From Blastocatellia bacterium (GTDB lineage: Bacteria > Acidobacteriota > Blastocatellia > UBA7656 > JADIYM01): a DNA stretch of 64,000 bases. Of this stretch, positions 9,902-18,389 are shown one piece after another. The stretch covers positions 124,001 through 188,000 of the forward strand of contig JADIYM010000004.1 in assembly GCA_016705245.1 (NCBI GenBank), written 5' to 3'. A program made the translations under genes and the position numbers. Each line of letters starts with the position of its first letter. Position 1 is the stretch's first letter. Under the pieces are notes generated by a model, which saw nothing but the letters and a program-made list of their open reading frames with translations, was not told where the DNA came from and did not search any database.

Positions 9902-10287
9902 TGAACCTCCTCGTCGTTTCGGCGCGTGTCGCGAGGTGTCGGACTCGAGCCGATTCGTTGAGTGGACAGGGGCACGGGTCAACACCCGCGGCGTAAGGCG
10001 ACGACCTCCGGCGGTCGTCGACTCGGAACTCGAGCCGGAATCGTCGGACGTATCGCCTCCAACTAAGGCAAGTGCCGTTCCCCCGCTAGACCGCTTTCCG
10101 GATGCGCCGGTTCACACCTCGATTGGGCCGAAACACGGGCGATTTCGCGCGACGACCACTCCAGTGGCGATCCAGCTGGCGCGCGTGCGGGACGAAATGC
10201 CCGGGAGGATCGCCCCCGGACCAGATCGGCACCGGGTCATTCTGGCTGGCCTTGCCTCGGATTGCGCCGCACGTGTAGGTTCGCCCG
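9902..10287. other. Intergenic region without recognisable gene
   Basis: This 386-base gap separates the divergent response regulator and esterase genes. Open frames here have no recognisable domain and I see no hairpin of the local repeat families. It should hold the promoters of both transcription units, but I cannot pick convincing boxes. Confidence 0.5.
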
Positions 10288-11094
10288 ATGCCGAAGGCCG
10301 CCCAAAGCACCGCACCACGCCATCCGCTCGGTAAACTGCGGCTCCACAAGGACTTTTACTCGCGGCACCTCGAGCATCGGCGAAACGTCGTCGTATGGAC
10401 TCCTCCCGGGTACGCCGTCGACGAAACGGCGCGATTCCCGGTCATGGTGCTGCACGACGGGCAGAACCTCTTCGACCCGAAGACGTCGTTCATTCCCGGA
10501 CACACGTGGAACGCCCATCGGACGACTGCCCGGATGATCAGAAGCGGGACGATCCCTCCGCTCGTGCTCGCCGGCGTCTACAACACCGGCGAACATCGCA
10601 TTCACGAATACACGCCGACCCGCGACGCACGCCGGCAGGCAGGTGGGCACGCCGACGCGTACGGCAGGATGATCGTCGAAGACCTTTTGCCGTGGCTGAT
10701 GGAGCATTACCGGACGCTGCCCGGGCCGCGCAACACCGCGCTTGCCGGGGCGTCGCTAGGGGGCCTGGCGACGCTGTCGATCGGATTGAAGCGACCGGAC
10801 GTCTTCGGCGCGCTCGCGGCGTTTTCGCCTTCGGTGTGGTGGGACCGAAAGTTCCTCTTCAGGATGGTGGCAAGGATGCCCACCCGGACCCACCAGCGGC
10901 TCTGGCTGGACACGGGGACGAAGGAGGGGCCCGGGATGCTCGACATTGCGCGCAACTTCCGGGACCTGCTCGTGGCGAAGGGCTGGCGGGAGGGAGAGGA
11001 CCTCGGGTACCACGAGGCCCATGGCGCGAAACATACGGAGCGGGCGTGGGGCCGCCGGTTCGGGAGGATGATGGAGTTCCTGGTGCGAGAATAA
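10288..11094 (+). CDS. Alpha/beta-hydrolase esterase, esterase D/Fes family
   Basis: The 268-residue protein matches the PF00756-type esterase fold: an RRNVVVWTPPGY strand near residue 30, VMVLHDGQNLFDP, the nucleophile elbow GASLGGLATLSIGL, an SPSVWWD segment and a C-terminal HGAKHTERAW with the likely catalytic histidine. No signal peptide is evident, so it is probably cytoplasmic. Members hydrolyse ferric-siderophore trilactones, S-formylglutathione or other acyl esters; the substrate is not decided by the sequence or by the neighbours. The gene appears monocistronic and is followed by a family B hairpin that could stop transcription. Confidence 0.85.
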   Translation: MPKAAQSTAPRHPLGKLRLHKDFYSRHLEHRRNVVVWTPPGYAVDETARFPVMVLHDGQNLFDPKTSFIPGHTWNAHRTTARMIRSGTIPPLVLAGVYNTGEHRIHEYTPTRDARRQAGGHADAYGRMIVEDLLPWLMEHYRTLPGPRNTALAGASLGGLATLSIGLKRPDVFGALAAFSPSVWWDRKFLFRMVARMPTRTHQRLWLDTGTKEGPGMLDIARNFRDLLVAKGWREGEDLGYHEAHGAKHTERAWGRRFGRMMEFLVRE

Positions 11095-11095
11095 G

Positions 11096-11195
11096 TTCTC
11101 CCTCTGTGACTCAGTGCCTCCGTGTCTCTGTGTGCGTAGCGTCTGGAGAGCTACGCACACGGAGACTCCGAGCCACAGAGACACAGAGTCAGAAC
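11096..11195. repeat. Intergenic hairpin repeat, family B, copy 1
   Basis: Long imperfect hairpin of CTCCGTGTCTCTGTG-like units. The core is a perfect 11-bp stem (11130-11140 with 11150-11160) around GTCTGGAGA. It lies directly after the esterase stop. Other copies are near 14918, 20643, 21813 and 25444. Confidence 0.85.
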
Positions 11196-11283
11196 TTCTT
11201 GACTCGCTCTACGTCTTGCGAGAAGGTTCCCTCGCCTGCCGAGTCGCGCCCCCGAACCATTTCGCCCCTCAGGAAGTTCCGAT

Positions 11284-14200
11284 ATGACGAGGCGTTTCCC
11301 GTTCCTGGCGTCGTTCTGCGCGCTCGCCTGGCTCGCGCTTTTCTCGTGCGCTTCCCCGGCCGAAGCCGCGCCGATCGACTACGACATCGTTTACGTCCGC
11401 GCGCCTCGCTTCGGCGACAACACGAACTCGCGGCTGCCCGAGGTGGCGACGCCGCTCGTGCCCGACCCGGGCGCCAGCCTCATGCTTCTGCATCCGAACG
11501 GCAGCGAGGAAATTCTCTTCAACGCCGGCGCGGACGGAGCAGTCGTCGACCCGACGGTTTCGTTCGACGGCACCGCGGTCGTCTTCGCCTTCTACCACAA
11601 CGCCCGCGTCGTGAACTCGCAGCGCGAAGTCTCGTACGCCGGCGCCGACATCTACCGGATCCACCTCGGAACGCGACAGGTCACGCGGCTCACCTTCCAG
11701 GAGTTCACGCCCAACACCGGCAACGGCGCCAACTTCAACTGCCAGGTGCCGTTCACGAACTGCCCGAACGTCGGCGTCTTCAACACCGGTCCGGCATTCC
11801 TGCCCGATGGCCGCATCGTCTTCACGTCGACGCGCAACAATTTCCTGCCCAACAAGGCGTTCTCGTTTGGCCAGCGGACGATGCAGCTCTACGTGATGGA
11901 CGGCGACGGTCGAAACGTCGAGCAGCTCGGTTACCTGAACGTCTCTGCCGCATTACATCCGTTCGTGCTGCGCGACGGCCGGATCGCGTTCACGTCGTGG
12001 GAGAACATGGGTCTTCGCGACGACCGCGCCTTCGCGCTCTGGACGATCTGGCCGGACGGCTCGCGCTTCGAGCCGTTTTCGGGCTTCGGCGACTCGCACT
12101 TCGCGCACCATTTCATGACGCAGATCTCGAACGGCAACGTCGTCGTCTGCCGCTACTACAACCTGAACAACAACGGTTTCGGCGAGCTGTACGGCTTCCC
12201 GATCAATGGATCGGGAGCCCCGGGGGCCCCGCTCTTCCAGCCGATCCCGCCCGACAATCAGTCCGGCGAGATCCCGATGCAGCGCGTTGGATACTCGCGC
12301 CTGACGCCGTTCACGACCGGCGAGGACTTCCCCGCCCCGTGCACCGTCGGCGCCCCGGAGTACCCGCCCGTTCCGTGTCCCGGTGGCAACAACACACGAG
12401 TCGGCAAGTTCACGCAGCCGTCGGCGGCGGTCGACAACGACGCGCTCGTCGTCTACACGCGCGGAGCGGCGAACCACAACGGCTCATACGTCAGCTCGGG
12501 GCTTGCGACGCCGTTCTACGACGCGGGCATCTACAAGATGCGCGCCGACACGCCGCTCGCCAATCCGAACGACCTCGTGCTCGTGAAGAACGATCCGGCG
12601 TGGAATGAGATCTCGCCGCGCGCCGTCGTTTCGTACGCACGTATCCACGGGACGGATCCGGTCGTCCTGCCGGGTTTGCCGAACGACGGCTTCGTCGACG
12701 CGCGTCTGCCGGAGGGCACGCCGCTCGGACTGATCGGCTCTTCGTCGCTAATCTCGCGCGACACGCGACCGTACCGCGGCGACCGGTTTTATCCTCACGA
12801 GAACTTCGGCGACGGAAACCTGATGAGGCAGGGCGCCGACGCCGGCGTCTATACCGATGCCGACATCTACGCGATCCGGATCCTCGCACTGCAGGGAGTG
12901 ACGGACCGGACCTACCCCAACAACGGAAGGTCGTTCGACTCGCATCTCGCCGAGCGGATCAAGATTCTCGGCGAAATCCCGGTCCGCAAGGAGGGCGTCA
13001 TCGACGCGCAGGGCAACGTCGACACGTCGTTCCTCGTGCGCGTCCCGGCCGACGTCCCGTTCACGTTCCAGACGCTCGACCGGAACGGGCTCGTGCTCAA
13101 CAGCGCTCAGACGTGGCACCAGGTGCGTCCGGGCGAAAAGCGCTACGACTGCGGCGGCTGCCACGCGCACGCGCAGCCGGCTCTCGACTTCGAGACGACG
13201 GTGGCCGACACGCCAGGCTACGTCGTCCGCGACTTCGCGCTCGAGACGCCGCTGCTCGCGGTGGACGGCTCGCCGGCACCTGGCACGACGACGGTCGCGA
13301 GCCCGGCCGTCGCGCTCGAGTACCTGCGCGACATCAAGCCGATCTTCCTGGCGAAGTGCGCGTCGTGCCACACGTCTCGGGGTGGCCAGACGCCGGCCGC
13401 TGGTCTCGACCTCGACGCCGACGACCAGTTCGTCGACGGCGTGTATCCCAAAACGTACTCGTGGATCGCGCGCTCACGCAGCGGCTCGAACCCGACGCCC
13501 CGTGCGATTACCCCCGACGGCAACTGGTGGGGACCGCAGGTGACGCGGTACATCCGCGGCGGGCAGTCGCGGCAGAGCCTGCTCGCGTGGAAGATCTTCG
13601 GCGCGCGCCTCGACGGCCGGACGAACGCGGCGCGCCCGACTGAGACCGTGCCGGGCAATCCGTCGACGATTCCGGCTGGCGTCGACTTTTCGGACTGCGA
13701 CCTCGACTACACCGGCCAACAGATGCCACCCCCGGCGTCGGGGATCTCGCTCACCTGGGAAGAGAGGATGAAGATCGCGCGATGGATCGACCTCGGTTCG
13801 CCGATCGACCTGACTGCGATCATCCAGGGACAGGGCGGGCTCACGTTCGCCGGCTACCTCGAAGACGACCTTCGACCGACTCTCTCACTAGTGCCCACGC
13901 CGCAGCACGCGGCCGCGACACGCCTGCTGACACGTCTTGTCATCGGCGCCTACGATATGGACAGCGCGCTCGACCAGGCGTCACTTTTGGTCACGCTCGA
14001 CCGCACGGTCGGAGGCGTACCGGCGGGGACGAATATCGCCGCCGGACGCGTGATCCCGAACGGCGGCGCGATCTCGATCAACCTGCCGGCGGCAGTGGAT
14101 CTGGCATCCGGCAACCTGACAGTGACGGTGGTCATGAGAGACGCAGCGGGCCATACGTCGCGCATCGTTCGCACGTATCGGCCGGACACCGCCGGCGACT

Positions 14201-14916
14201 CGCCGGGCATCACGGCGCAGTCGACTGGCGCGTGGTTCCTGAAGCACGGTCAAACGGGAGGACCCGCCGAACTGGTCTATTTCTACGGTCCGGTGGCGGC
14301 GAACTGGATCCCGATCTCGGGCGACTGGGACGGCAACTTGACGACGACGCCAGGATTATACGACCCGTCGACGGGCGCCTTTTTCCTGAAGAACACGAAC
14401 ACGGGAGGCGGCGCGGATCGTGTGTTCGTCTTCGGACCGGGCGGAGCTGGGTTCGAGCCGCTGGTCGGCGACTGGGACGGCGACGGGAAAGACACGATCG
14501 GGATCTACAACCCGGCGACCGGCGCGTTTTTCCTGAAAAACACGAACGCGAGCGGCGGCGCCGACCTGACGTTCGTCTTCGGCGCGGGAGGGGCGGGCTA
14601 CGTGCCGATAGCCGGCGACTGGAACGGCGACCGCACGGACTCGATCGGGTTGTACCTGCCGTCGGCCGGTGCGTTTTTCCTCAAGAATGCGAACGGACCG
14701 GGAGGGGCCGATGTCGTGTTCCAGTACGGAGCGCCGAACATGCTGCCGATCGTGGGCGACTGGAACGGCGACTTCACGGATACGGCCGGGGTGTATGCGA
14801 CCGGGACCGGCGCGTGGTTCCTGCGCAACTCCAATTCGCCTGGAGGGGCCGACCGCGTGTTCGCGTACGGGCCGCCGGGGATGAAGCCGCTCGCGGGCAA
14901 CTGGGACGCGCAGTAA
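11284..14916 (+). CDS. Secreted beta-propeller/cytochrome c protein with C-terminal FG-GAP-like repeats (hydrazine synthase alpha-like region)
   Basis: The 1210-residue product has a signal peptide (FLASFCALAWLALFSCASPAEA), then a TolB/PD40-like propeller with repeats such as PTVSFDGTAVVFAFY and AFLPDGRIVFTSTRN. The middle contains two haem c motifs: CGGCH at 623-627 and CASCH at 692-696. QQMPPP follows in the region where a methionine ligand occurs in class I-type cytochromes. This propeller plus CxxCH layout resembles the hydrazine-synthase-alpha-like proteins found in many non-anammox bacteria; hydrazine chemistry is not implied. From about residue 980 come five units of about 49 residues (GDWDGDGKDTIGIYNPATGAFFL type). 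The ATG is at 11284 after AGGAAG. Flanked by family B hairpins, it is probably a single-gene unit. Confidence 0.8.
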   Translation: MTRRFPFLASFCALAWLALFSCASPAEAAPIDYDIVYVRAPRFGDNTNSRLPEVATPLVPDPGASLMLLHPNGSEEILFNAGADGAVVDPTVSFDGTAVVFAFYHNARVVNSQREVSYAGADIYRIHLGTRQVTRLTFQEFTPNTGNGANFNCQVPFTNCPNVGVFNTGPAFLPDGRIVFTSTRNNFLPNKAFSFGQRTMQLYVMDGDGRNVEQLGYLNVSAALHPFVLRDGRIAFTSWENMGLRDDRAFALWTIWPDGSRFEPFSGFGDSHFAHHFMTQISNGNVVVCRYYNLNNNGFGELYGFPINGSGAPGAPLFQPIPPDNQSGEIPMQRVGYSRLTPFTTGEDFPAPCTVGAPEYPPVPCPGGNNTRVGKFTQPSAAVDNDALVVYTRGAANHNGSYVSSGLATPFYDAGIYKMRADTPLANPNDLVLVKNDPAWNEISPRAVVSYARIHGTDPVVLPGLPNDGFVDARLPEGTPLGLIGSSSLISRDTRPYRGDRFYPHENFGDGNLMRQGADAGVYTDADIYAIRILALQGVTDRTYPNNGRSFDSHLAERIKILGEIPVRKEGVIDAQGNVDTSFLVRVPADVPFTFQTLDRNGLVLNSAQTWHQVRPGEKRYDCGGCHAHAQPALDFETTVADTPGYVVRDFALETPLLAVDGSPAPGTTTVASPAVALEYLRDIKPIFLAKCASCHTSRGGQTPAAGLDLDADDQFVDGVYPKTYSWIARSRSGSNPTPRAITPDGNWWGPQVTRYIRGGQSRQSLLAWKIFGARLDGRTNAARPTETVPGNPSTIPAGVDFSDCDLDYTGQQMPPPASGISLTWEERMKIARWIDLGSPIDLTAIIQGQGGLTFAGYLEDDLRPTLSLVPTPQHAAATRLLTRLVIGAYDMDSALDQASLLVTLDRTVGGVPAGTNIAAGRVIPNGGAISINLPAAVDLASGNLTVTVVMRDAAGHTSRIVRTYRPDTAGDSPGITAQSTGAWFLKHGQTGGPAELVYFYGPVAANWIPISGDWDGNLTTTPGLYDPSTGAFFLKNTNTGGGADRVFVFGPGGAGFEPLVGDWDGDGKDTIGIYNPATGAFFLKNTNASGGADLTFVFGAGGAGYVPIAGDWNGDRTDSIGLYLPSAGAFFLKNANGPGGADVVFQYGAPNMLPIVGDWNGDFTDTAGVYATGTGAWFLRNSNSPGGADRVFAYGPPGMKPLAGNWDAQ

Positions 14917-14917
14917 T

Positions 14918-15020
14918 CCCCGTGTCTTCTCCGTGGCTCCGTGACTCTGGGGCTCTGTGTGCGAAGCGTCTGAAGAGCTTCGCACACAGAGTCACAGAGA
15001 CACGGAGACCGCAGAGACGG
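14918..15020. repeat. Intergenic hairpin repeat, family B, copy 2
   Basis: The core is a perfect 15-bp stem, 14953-14967 paired with 14977-14991, around GTCTGAAGA, extended on both sides by imperfect CTCCGTG/CACGGAG pairing. It lies between the convergent propeller-cytochrome and Ser/Thr kinase genes. Confidence 0.88.
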
Positions 15021-15028
15021 TGAATCTC

Positions 15029-18000
15029 TCACCCCTTCGTCAACGCCATCGCCGTCGCCACCGCATCACCGAACTGCTCCTCCCTCCCCAGCCGCCACGC
15101 TTCAACCCGTTCCTCCACCTGACCTCGCATCCTCGCGATCGACGCGGCATCGAGCGGCGGTAACGGACCACCGATCCTCTCGCGCAGCGCCTCCGCCGCC
15201 CCGAGCAGTTCGGCCGCCCGGTCCTCCCGATTCCACGCAATGGCCACATCCGCCATCCGCTCGAGACACCTCGCCACGTGCCGCTTGAATCCGATCCGGT
15301 TTGCCGTCGTCAGCCCTTCGCTCACGAGCGCGTAAGCGCAATCCGTGTCTCCCGCCAAGATCGCCGCCTCCGACAAGTTCGCCAGCGCCTCGATCGCACA
15401 CTGGCGGTCGCCCATGTCCCGGAACATCGCCAGGGCCTCTTCGCCGTACGCCCTCGCCGACTGGGTGTCGCCTGCACGCGCCGCGATAACCCCGCGCAAC
15501 TTCGCGATCGCCGCGAGGTTGTGCTGGTTCTCGAGCTTCTTCGACAGCGCAATCGTCTCGTCGAGCAGCGGTCCGAGCGCCCCCAGGTCGCCGGTCCGAG
15601 CCACGAGCTCGCACAGGCCTTCCATCCCAAGCGATTCACCGTACCCGTAGCCGACGCTCTGAAACATGACGATTGCCGCCTCGAGGTTCGAACGGGCCTC
15701 GACGTACAGGCCGCGCTCCATGGCGATCGTGCCGCGATTCACGTGCGAGAGCGCGGTGCGCTGGTCGTCGCCAATCGCCTGCAGGATCGAGTAACTTTCC
15801 TCCAATAGCCGCGCCGCTTCCTCGAAGTCTCCTTTCAACATCACGACGTTGCCGAGGTTGTGCAGTCCGACGGCGATTCCCGACTGGTCGTCGAGCTCGC
15901 GGTCGATTCGTATCGCCTCTTCGTGGTACCGGGTGCCCGCCTCGATGTCTCCCTGGTCGACAACGATGTTCCCCACGCGGCCGAGCGCCTTCGAGCGCTC
16001 GCCGGCAGTCAGCGCGTCGCCGGCCTTCGCAAGCGCCGCCTCCATCCACTCACGCCCTTCGGCGAGATGTCCTCGCTGATACCAGAATCGCCACAGATCC
16101 ATGGCCATGTCGAAGAGAATCTTCGGATCGTCGAGCTCCCGAGCCGCTTCGAGCGCGAGCCGGATGTTCTCGAGCTCGGCATCGAGAATCCGCCCGAACG
16201 CCTCGCCTTCCGACCCGCCGAGTATTCGATAACCGTCTTTCGTCAGATCGCGGAAATACGCGAAGTGACGGGCCCGATACGCCGACGAATCGCCCGCTTC
16301 AGACAGCTTTCCCGCGGCATAATGGCGGATGCTCTCGAGCAGCCGGAATCTGTTGCCATCCGCGTGCCAGTCGACGACAACGAGCGACTTTCCGACGAGA
16401 CTCGTCAGCCGGTCGAGCGCTTCAAGGGCATCGGTCTCGTCCGCGGTGCAGACACGCTCCACGGCTTCGAGCGTGAAGCCTCCGGCGAACACCGACAGGC
16501 GATCGAGCATGGCGCGCTCGGCATCTTCGAGCAGGTCGTAGCTCCAGTCGATGGTCGCTCGCAGGGTCCGCTGGCGATCCGAGCCCGAGGCTCCGCGCTG
16601 CGCGAGCAGCCGAAAACGATCGCCGAGGCGGTCCGCGATCTGCGACACCGACAGCACGCGCGTGCGGGCCGCAGCGAGCTCGATGGCGAGCGGAAGACCG
16701 TCGAGGCGGCGGCAAAGCTCTCCGATCAAGGCCGCCTCACCTACATCGGGAGCAAAGCCGGTAACGGCGAGTCGCGCCCGGTCGACGAAAAGCCGAACGG
16801 CATCGAGCTTGAGGAAGTCGTCGGTCGCCAGGGATTGCCGGCCGTCGGGAACGCCCAGCGGCGGGACCGCCCACACCGTCTCGCCGTCGACACCTAGCGG
16901 CTCGCGGCTCGTTGCAAGAATGCGGATACCCGGACACGATGACTGCAGGGTGTCGACGAGCTCGGCGCTGGCCTCGATGACGTGTTCGCAGTTGTCGAGG
17001 ACGAAGAGCGCTTCGCGCTCGCGCCACGACGCGGCAATGGTGTCGGCCACCGGCACGCCCGGTTCTTCGCGAACGCCGAGGACGTTCGCGACGGTTCTTG
17101 CCACGAGCGCCGGGTCCGTGACCGGCGCGAGATCCAGAAACCAGATCCCGCCCGAGACTCCTGCCGACACGTCCGACGCCGTCTTGAGCGCCAGTCGCGT
17201 CTTTCCGATTCCGCCTGGACCGGTCAGTGTGACGACGTGATGGCGGGAGAGTTGCCGCAGGATTTCCGCGCGTTCGCGCTCGCGCCCTACGAAGCTCGTC
17301 GGTGTGCGAGGCAGGTTGTTCGGCACGTCGGCCTTCGTGCTGCGATGGTCCGATGACGAAGCGGCGAACGTGGGACGGTCATCCGTCGAGGGAACCGATT
17401 GCGCCGTGCGTCCGACTGCGAGACCTCCGCTGGAGGCAAGCCCCGGTTCCAGGTCGGCGAGGACGGCTTCGAGCGCGTCGGCGAGCTCGAGCGCGGATGC
17501 GAATCGATCGGCGGGACTCTTCGCGAGTGTCCGCATGACGATGCCGTTGAGCGGCCCAGAAAGGGTTGGCTGCCGCTCGACAGGCGGAACCGGAAGTTCC
17601 TCGGTGTGCTTGAGGATAACCGCCATCGGCGAGGCGCCCGTGAACGGAGGCCTCCCGGTCAGCATTTCGTAGAGCACGCAACCGATTGAGTAGACGTCGG
17701 CGCGCTCGTCGACGTCGTCATCTCTGGCCTGCTCCGGAGCAACGTAGAGGAACGTGCCGATGAGGTCGTGCTCTCCGGTGAGCGACGGCATGACGGTTCC
17801 ATCGAGGTCGCGTGTCTTCGACAGCCGGGCGATGCCGAAATCGAGCACCTTGACGGCGATGCGTCCCTCGCCGACGACCTCGAGGAAGACATTCTCGGGC
17901 TTGATGTCGCGGTGAATGATCCCGGACGAGTGTGCGGCGTGCGCGGCGAGGGCGATCTGGCGGGCGACCGCTACGGCGAACGGGAGCGCGGGCACACCGA

Positions 18001-18304
18001 CGGACTGCAGTTCCTGGCGGAGCGAACGACCGTCGAGGTACTCCATGACGATGTAGGAGCCGATGCACTCGTCAACGCCGAAATCGTAGACGGTGATGAT
18101 GTTCGGGTGCTTGAGACGCGCGATGGCGAGGGCCTCGCGGGAGAAGCGCTCGGCATGCCTGGGCTCGTCGCGACGGTCGCGCATGACCTTGATGGCGACT
18201 GTCCTGTCGAGCTGCACCTGGCAGGCGCGGAACACAGCGCCGTACCCGCCCTTCCCGATGAGGGCGTCGATGCGGTATTTGCCTTCGAGGACGGTTCCGA
18301 TCAT
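15029..18304 (-). CDS. Serine/threonine protein kinase fused to NB-ARC-like ATPase and TPR repeats
   Basis: The 1091-residue product begins with a Hanks-type kinase: GKGGYGAVF glycine loop, VAIKVM lysine, HRDIKPENV near residue 130, DFGIARL near 155 and the VAPEQA activation-segment end. After a Ser/Thr-rich linker comes an AfsR/LuxR-type signalling ATPase: TSFVGRERE, P-loop GPGGIGKTRL near residue 360, ALFVLDNCEHV and LATSREPLGV. The C-terminal third (about 735-1010) is TPR-like (ALGRVGNIVVDQGDIEAG, LHNLGNVVMLKGDFEEA). No transmembrane segment is visible, so it is cytoplasmic. Such proteins are STAND-class switches in which TPRs sense a partner and the kinase phosphorylates targets. The start at 18304 abuts a family A hairpin, and the usual ribosome site is weak. 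Confidence 0.9.
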   Translation of the reverse strand: MIGTVLEGKYRIDALIGKGGYGAVFRACQVQLDRTVAIKVMRDRRDEPRHAERFSREALAIARLKHPNIITVYDFGVDECIGSYIVMEYLDGRSLRQELQSVGVPALPFAVAVARQIALAAHAAHSSGIIHRDIKPENVFLEVVGEGRIAVKVLDFGIARLSKTRDLDGTVMPSLTGEHDLIGTFLYVAPEQARDDDVDERADVYSIGCVLYEMLTGRPPFTGASPMAVILKHTEELPVPPVERQPTLSGPLNGIVMRTLAKSPADRFASALELADALEAVLADLEPGLASSGGLAVGRTAQSVPSTDDRPTFAASSSDHRSTKADVPNNLPRTPTSFVGRERERAEILRQLSRHHVVTLTGPGGIGKTRLALKTASDVSAGVSGGIWFLDLAPVTDPALVARTVANVLGVREEPGVPVADTIAASWREREALFVLDNCEHVIEASAELVDTLQSSCPGIRILATSREPLGVDGETVWAVPPLGVPDGRQSLATDDFLKLDAVRLFVDRARLAVTGFAPDVGEAALIGELCRRLDGLPLAIELAAARTRVLSVSQIADRLGDRFRLLAQRGASGSDRQRTLRATIDWSYDLLEDAERAMLDRLSVFAGGFTLEAVERVCTADETDALEALDRLTSLVGKSLVVVDWHADGNRFRLLESIRHYAAGKLSEAGDSSAYRARHFAYFRDLTKDGYRILGGSEGEAFGRILDAELENIRLALEAARELDDPKILFDMAMDLWRFWYQRGHLAEGREWMEAALAKAGDALTAGERSKALGRVGNIVVDQGDIEAGTRYHEEAIRIDRELDDQSGIAVGLHNLGNVVMLKGDFEEAARLLEESYSILQAIGDDQRTALSHVNRGTIAMERGLYVEARSNLEAAIVMFQSVGYGYGESLGMEGLCELVARTGDLGALGPLLDETIALSKKLENQHNLAAIAKLRGVIAARAGDTQSARAYGEEALAMFRDMGDRQCAIEALANLSEAAILAGDTDCAYALVSEGLTTANRIGFKRHVARCLERMADVAIAWNREDRAAELLGAAEALRERIGGPLPPLDAASIARMRGQVEERVEAWRLGREEQFGDAVATAMALTKG

Positions 18305-18389
18305 GGAGAGTTGACAGGATTACAGGATTTTCAGGATTTCAGGATACCTACTGCTTTCCTGTTAATCCTGATAATCCTGTCAACTCTCC
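18305..18389. repeat. Intergenic hairpin repeat, family A, copy 2
   Basis: Inverted arms of ACAGGATT/AATCCTGT units, left end GGAGAGTTGACAGG and right end CTGTCAACTCTCC. It starts one base after the kinase start codon and its right arm encodes the last residues of the upstream debranching enzyme gene. Confidence 0.88.

Noticed and set aside
10395..12608. Long open frame of 737 codons on the plus strand
   Set aside because: It overlaps the esterase and the propeller-cytochrome gene in another frame, has arginine-rich composition and no known motif.
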